Assembly (NCBI GenBank): GCA_944321005.1
Contig: CALUJT010000158.1
Coordinates: 1-5,374, forward strand
Source: an uncultured Atopobiaceae bacterium
GTDB taxonomy: Bacteria; Actinomycetota; Coriobacteriia; Coriobacteriales; Atopobiaceae
Length of the DNA: 5,374 bases
Reading direction: 5' to 3'
A program made the translations under genes and the position numbers. Shown piece after piece: positions 5,335-5,374 of the stretch; the first letter of the stretch is position 1; the number at the start of each line of letters is the position of its first letter. Below the pieces are notes generated by a model. It was not told the DNA's origin, made no database searches, and saw only the letters and a list, made by a program, of their open reading frames with translations.

Positions 5335-5374
5335 CGATCAAAAGAGCGAGGGCGTCTCGAGAAAGTTTCCACAG

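Larger units (their letters stand above)
5151..5374. other. Upstream region of the yraN operon, no convincing gene
   Basis: These 224 bases precede the first gene and are less GC-biased than the genes. Several frames stay open only because stops are rare at this GC. A plus-strand frame from GTG 5193 runs to the edge (60 codons), but its GC3 is only about 72%, little above its GC1 and GC2 (63-65%), unlike the genes here. A minus-strand frame entering at the edge ends at TGA 5240-5238 and has a GC3-rich, Arg-rich tail (ELSRPVSARFVRKLGG), possibly the end of an upstream gene. A second minus frame has no stop. I see no tRNA, no clear -35/-10 pair and no T-tract terminator. A TTGACC on the minus strand (5189-5184) has no matching -10 at 16-18 nt. 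The operon promoter may lie here unrecognised, or the operon may start beyond the window. Confidence 0.5.

Noticed and set aside
5018..5341. Minus-strand 107-codon frame starting at TTG 5341
   Set aside because: It overlaps the yraN start in another frame, becomes Arg-rich within yraN, and has no ribosome site or known motif.
5355..5362. Palindrome TCTCGAGA
   Set aside because: It is only 8 bases long, with no flanking symmetry or partner copy in the window.
5365..5373. GTTTCCACA, resembling a DnaA box (TTATCCACA)
   Set aside because: It has two mismatches, stands alone, and no AT-rich or oriC-like context is visible.
1..5374. CRISPR array, tRNA, rRNA, insertion sequence or defence system
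   Set aside because: I saw no regularly spaced repeats, tRNA-like T-loop motif, rRNA sequence, transposase motif or defence-type domain on either strand.

Overview
This is a very GC-rich window (about 70% or more by eye) in which every gene I can support lies on the minus strand. Read from right to left, the order is yraN, comM, dprA, trmFO and a xerC-type tyrosine recombinase, which runs off the left edge. The genes are packed as a single operon: three of the four junctions overlap and the fourth has a 9-nt gap. No terminator-like element or internal promoter is visible between them. I infer a high-GC member of Actinomycetota, most likely class Coriobacteriia (an Olsenella/Atopobium-like lineage). 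The reasons are the very high GC3, the presence of a folate-dependent TrmFO (unusual in most other high-GC actinobacteria), and a DprA of the short variant type I associate with that class. This placement comes from family knowledge and has not been tested.

Region by region: 5151-5374 is a leader or intergenic stretch with no convincing gene. It holds an imperfect palindrome just upstream of yraN and a small G/C hairpin. 4632-5150 is yraN, a small endonuclease-fold protein of the UPF0102 family with an N-terminal extension or an alternative internal start. 3142-4632 is comM, the Mg-chelatase-like AAA+ branch-migration ATPase. 2185-3132 is dprA, the RecA loader for incoming single-stranded DNA, here with almost no N-terminal SAM domain. 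855-2201 is trmFO, the flavin- and folate-dependent tRNA m5U54 methyltransferase. 1-858 is the N-terminal 286 residues of the Xer recombinase, cut off just before its last catalytic His and its Tyr nucleophile.

Functionally, four of the five products handle or are predicted to handle DNA: YraN (putative nuclease fold), ComM (heteroduplex branch migration), DprA (ssDNA protection and RecA loading) and Xer (chromosome dimer resolution). TrmFO modifies tRNA. The order dprA-trmFO-xerC matches the Firmicutes smf-topA-gid-codV cluster without topA. The pair comM-dprA suits natural transformation but is also widespread in bacteria not known to be competent, so it does not prove competence.

I found no evidence of a novel defence or mobile system. 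The points most worth a second look are the comM/dprA junction (same frame, separated by one TAG and three codons), the trimmed and variant DprA, the two possible starts of yraN, and the unexplained 224-bp leader.
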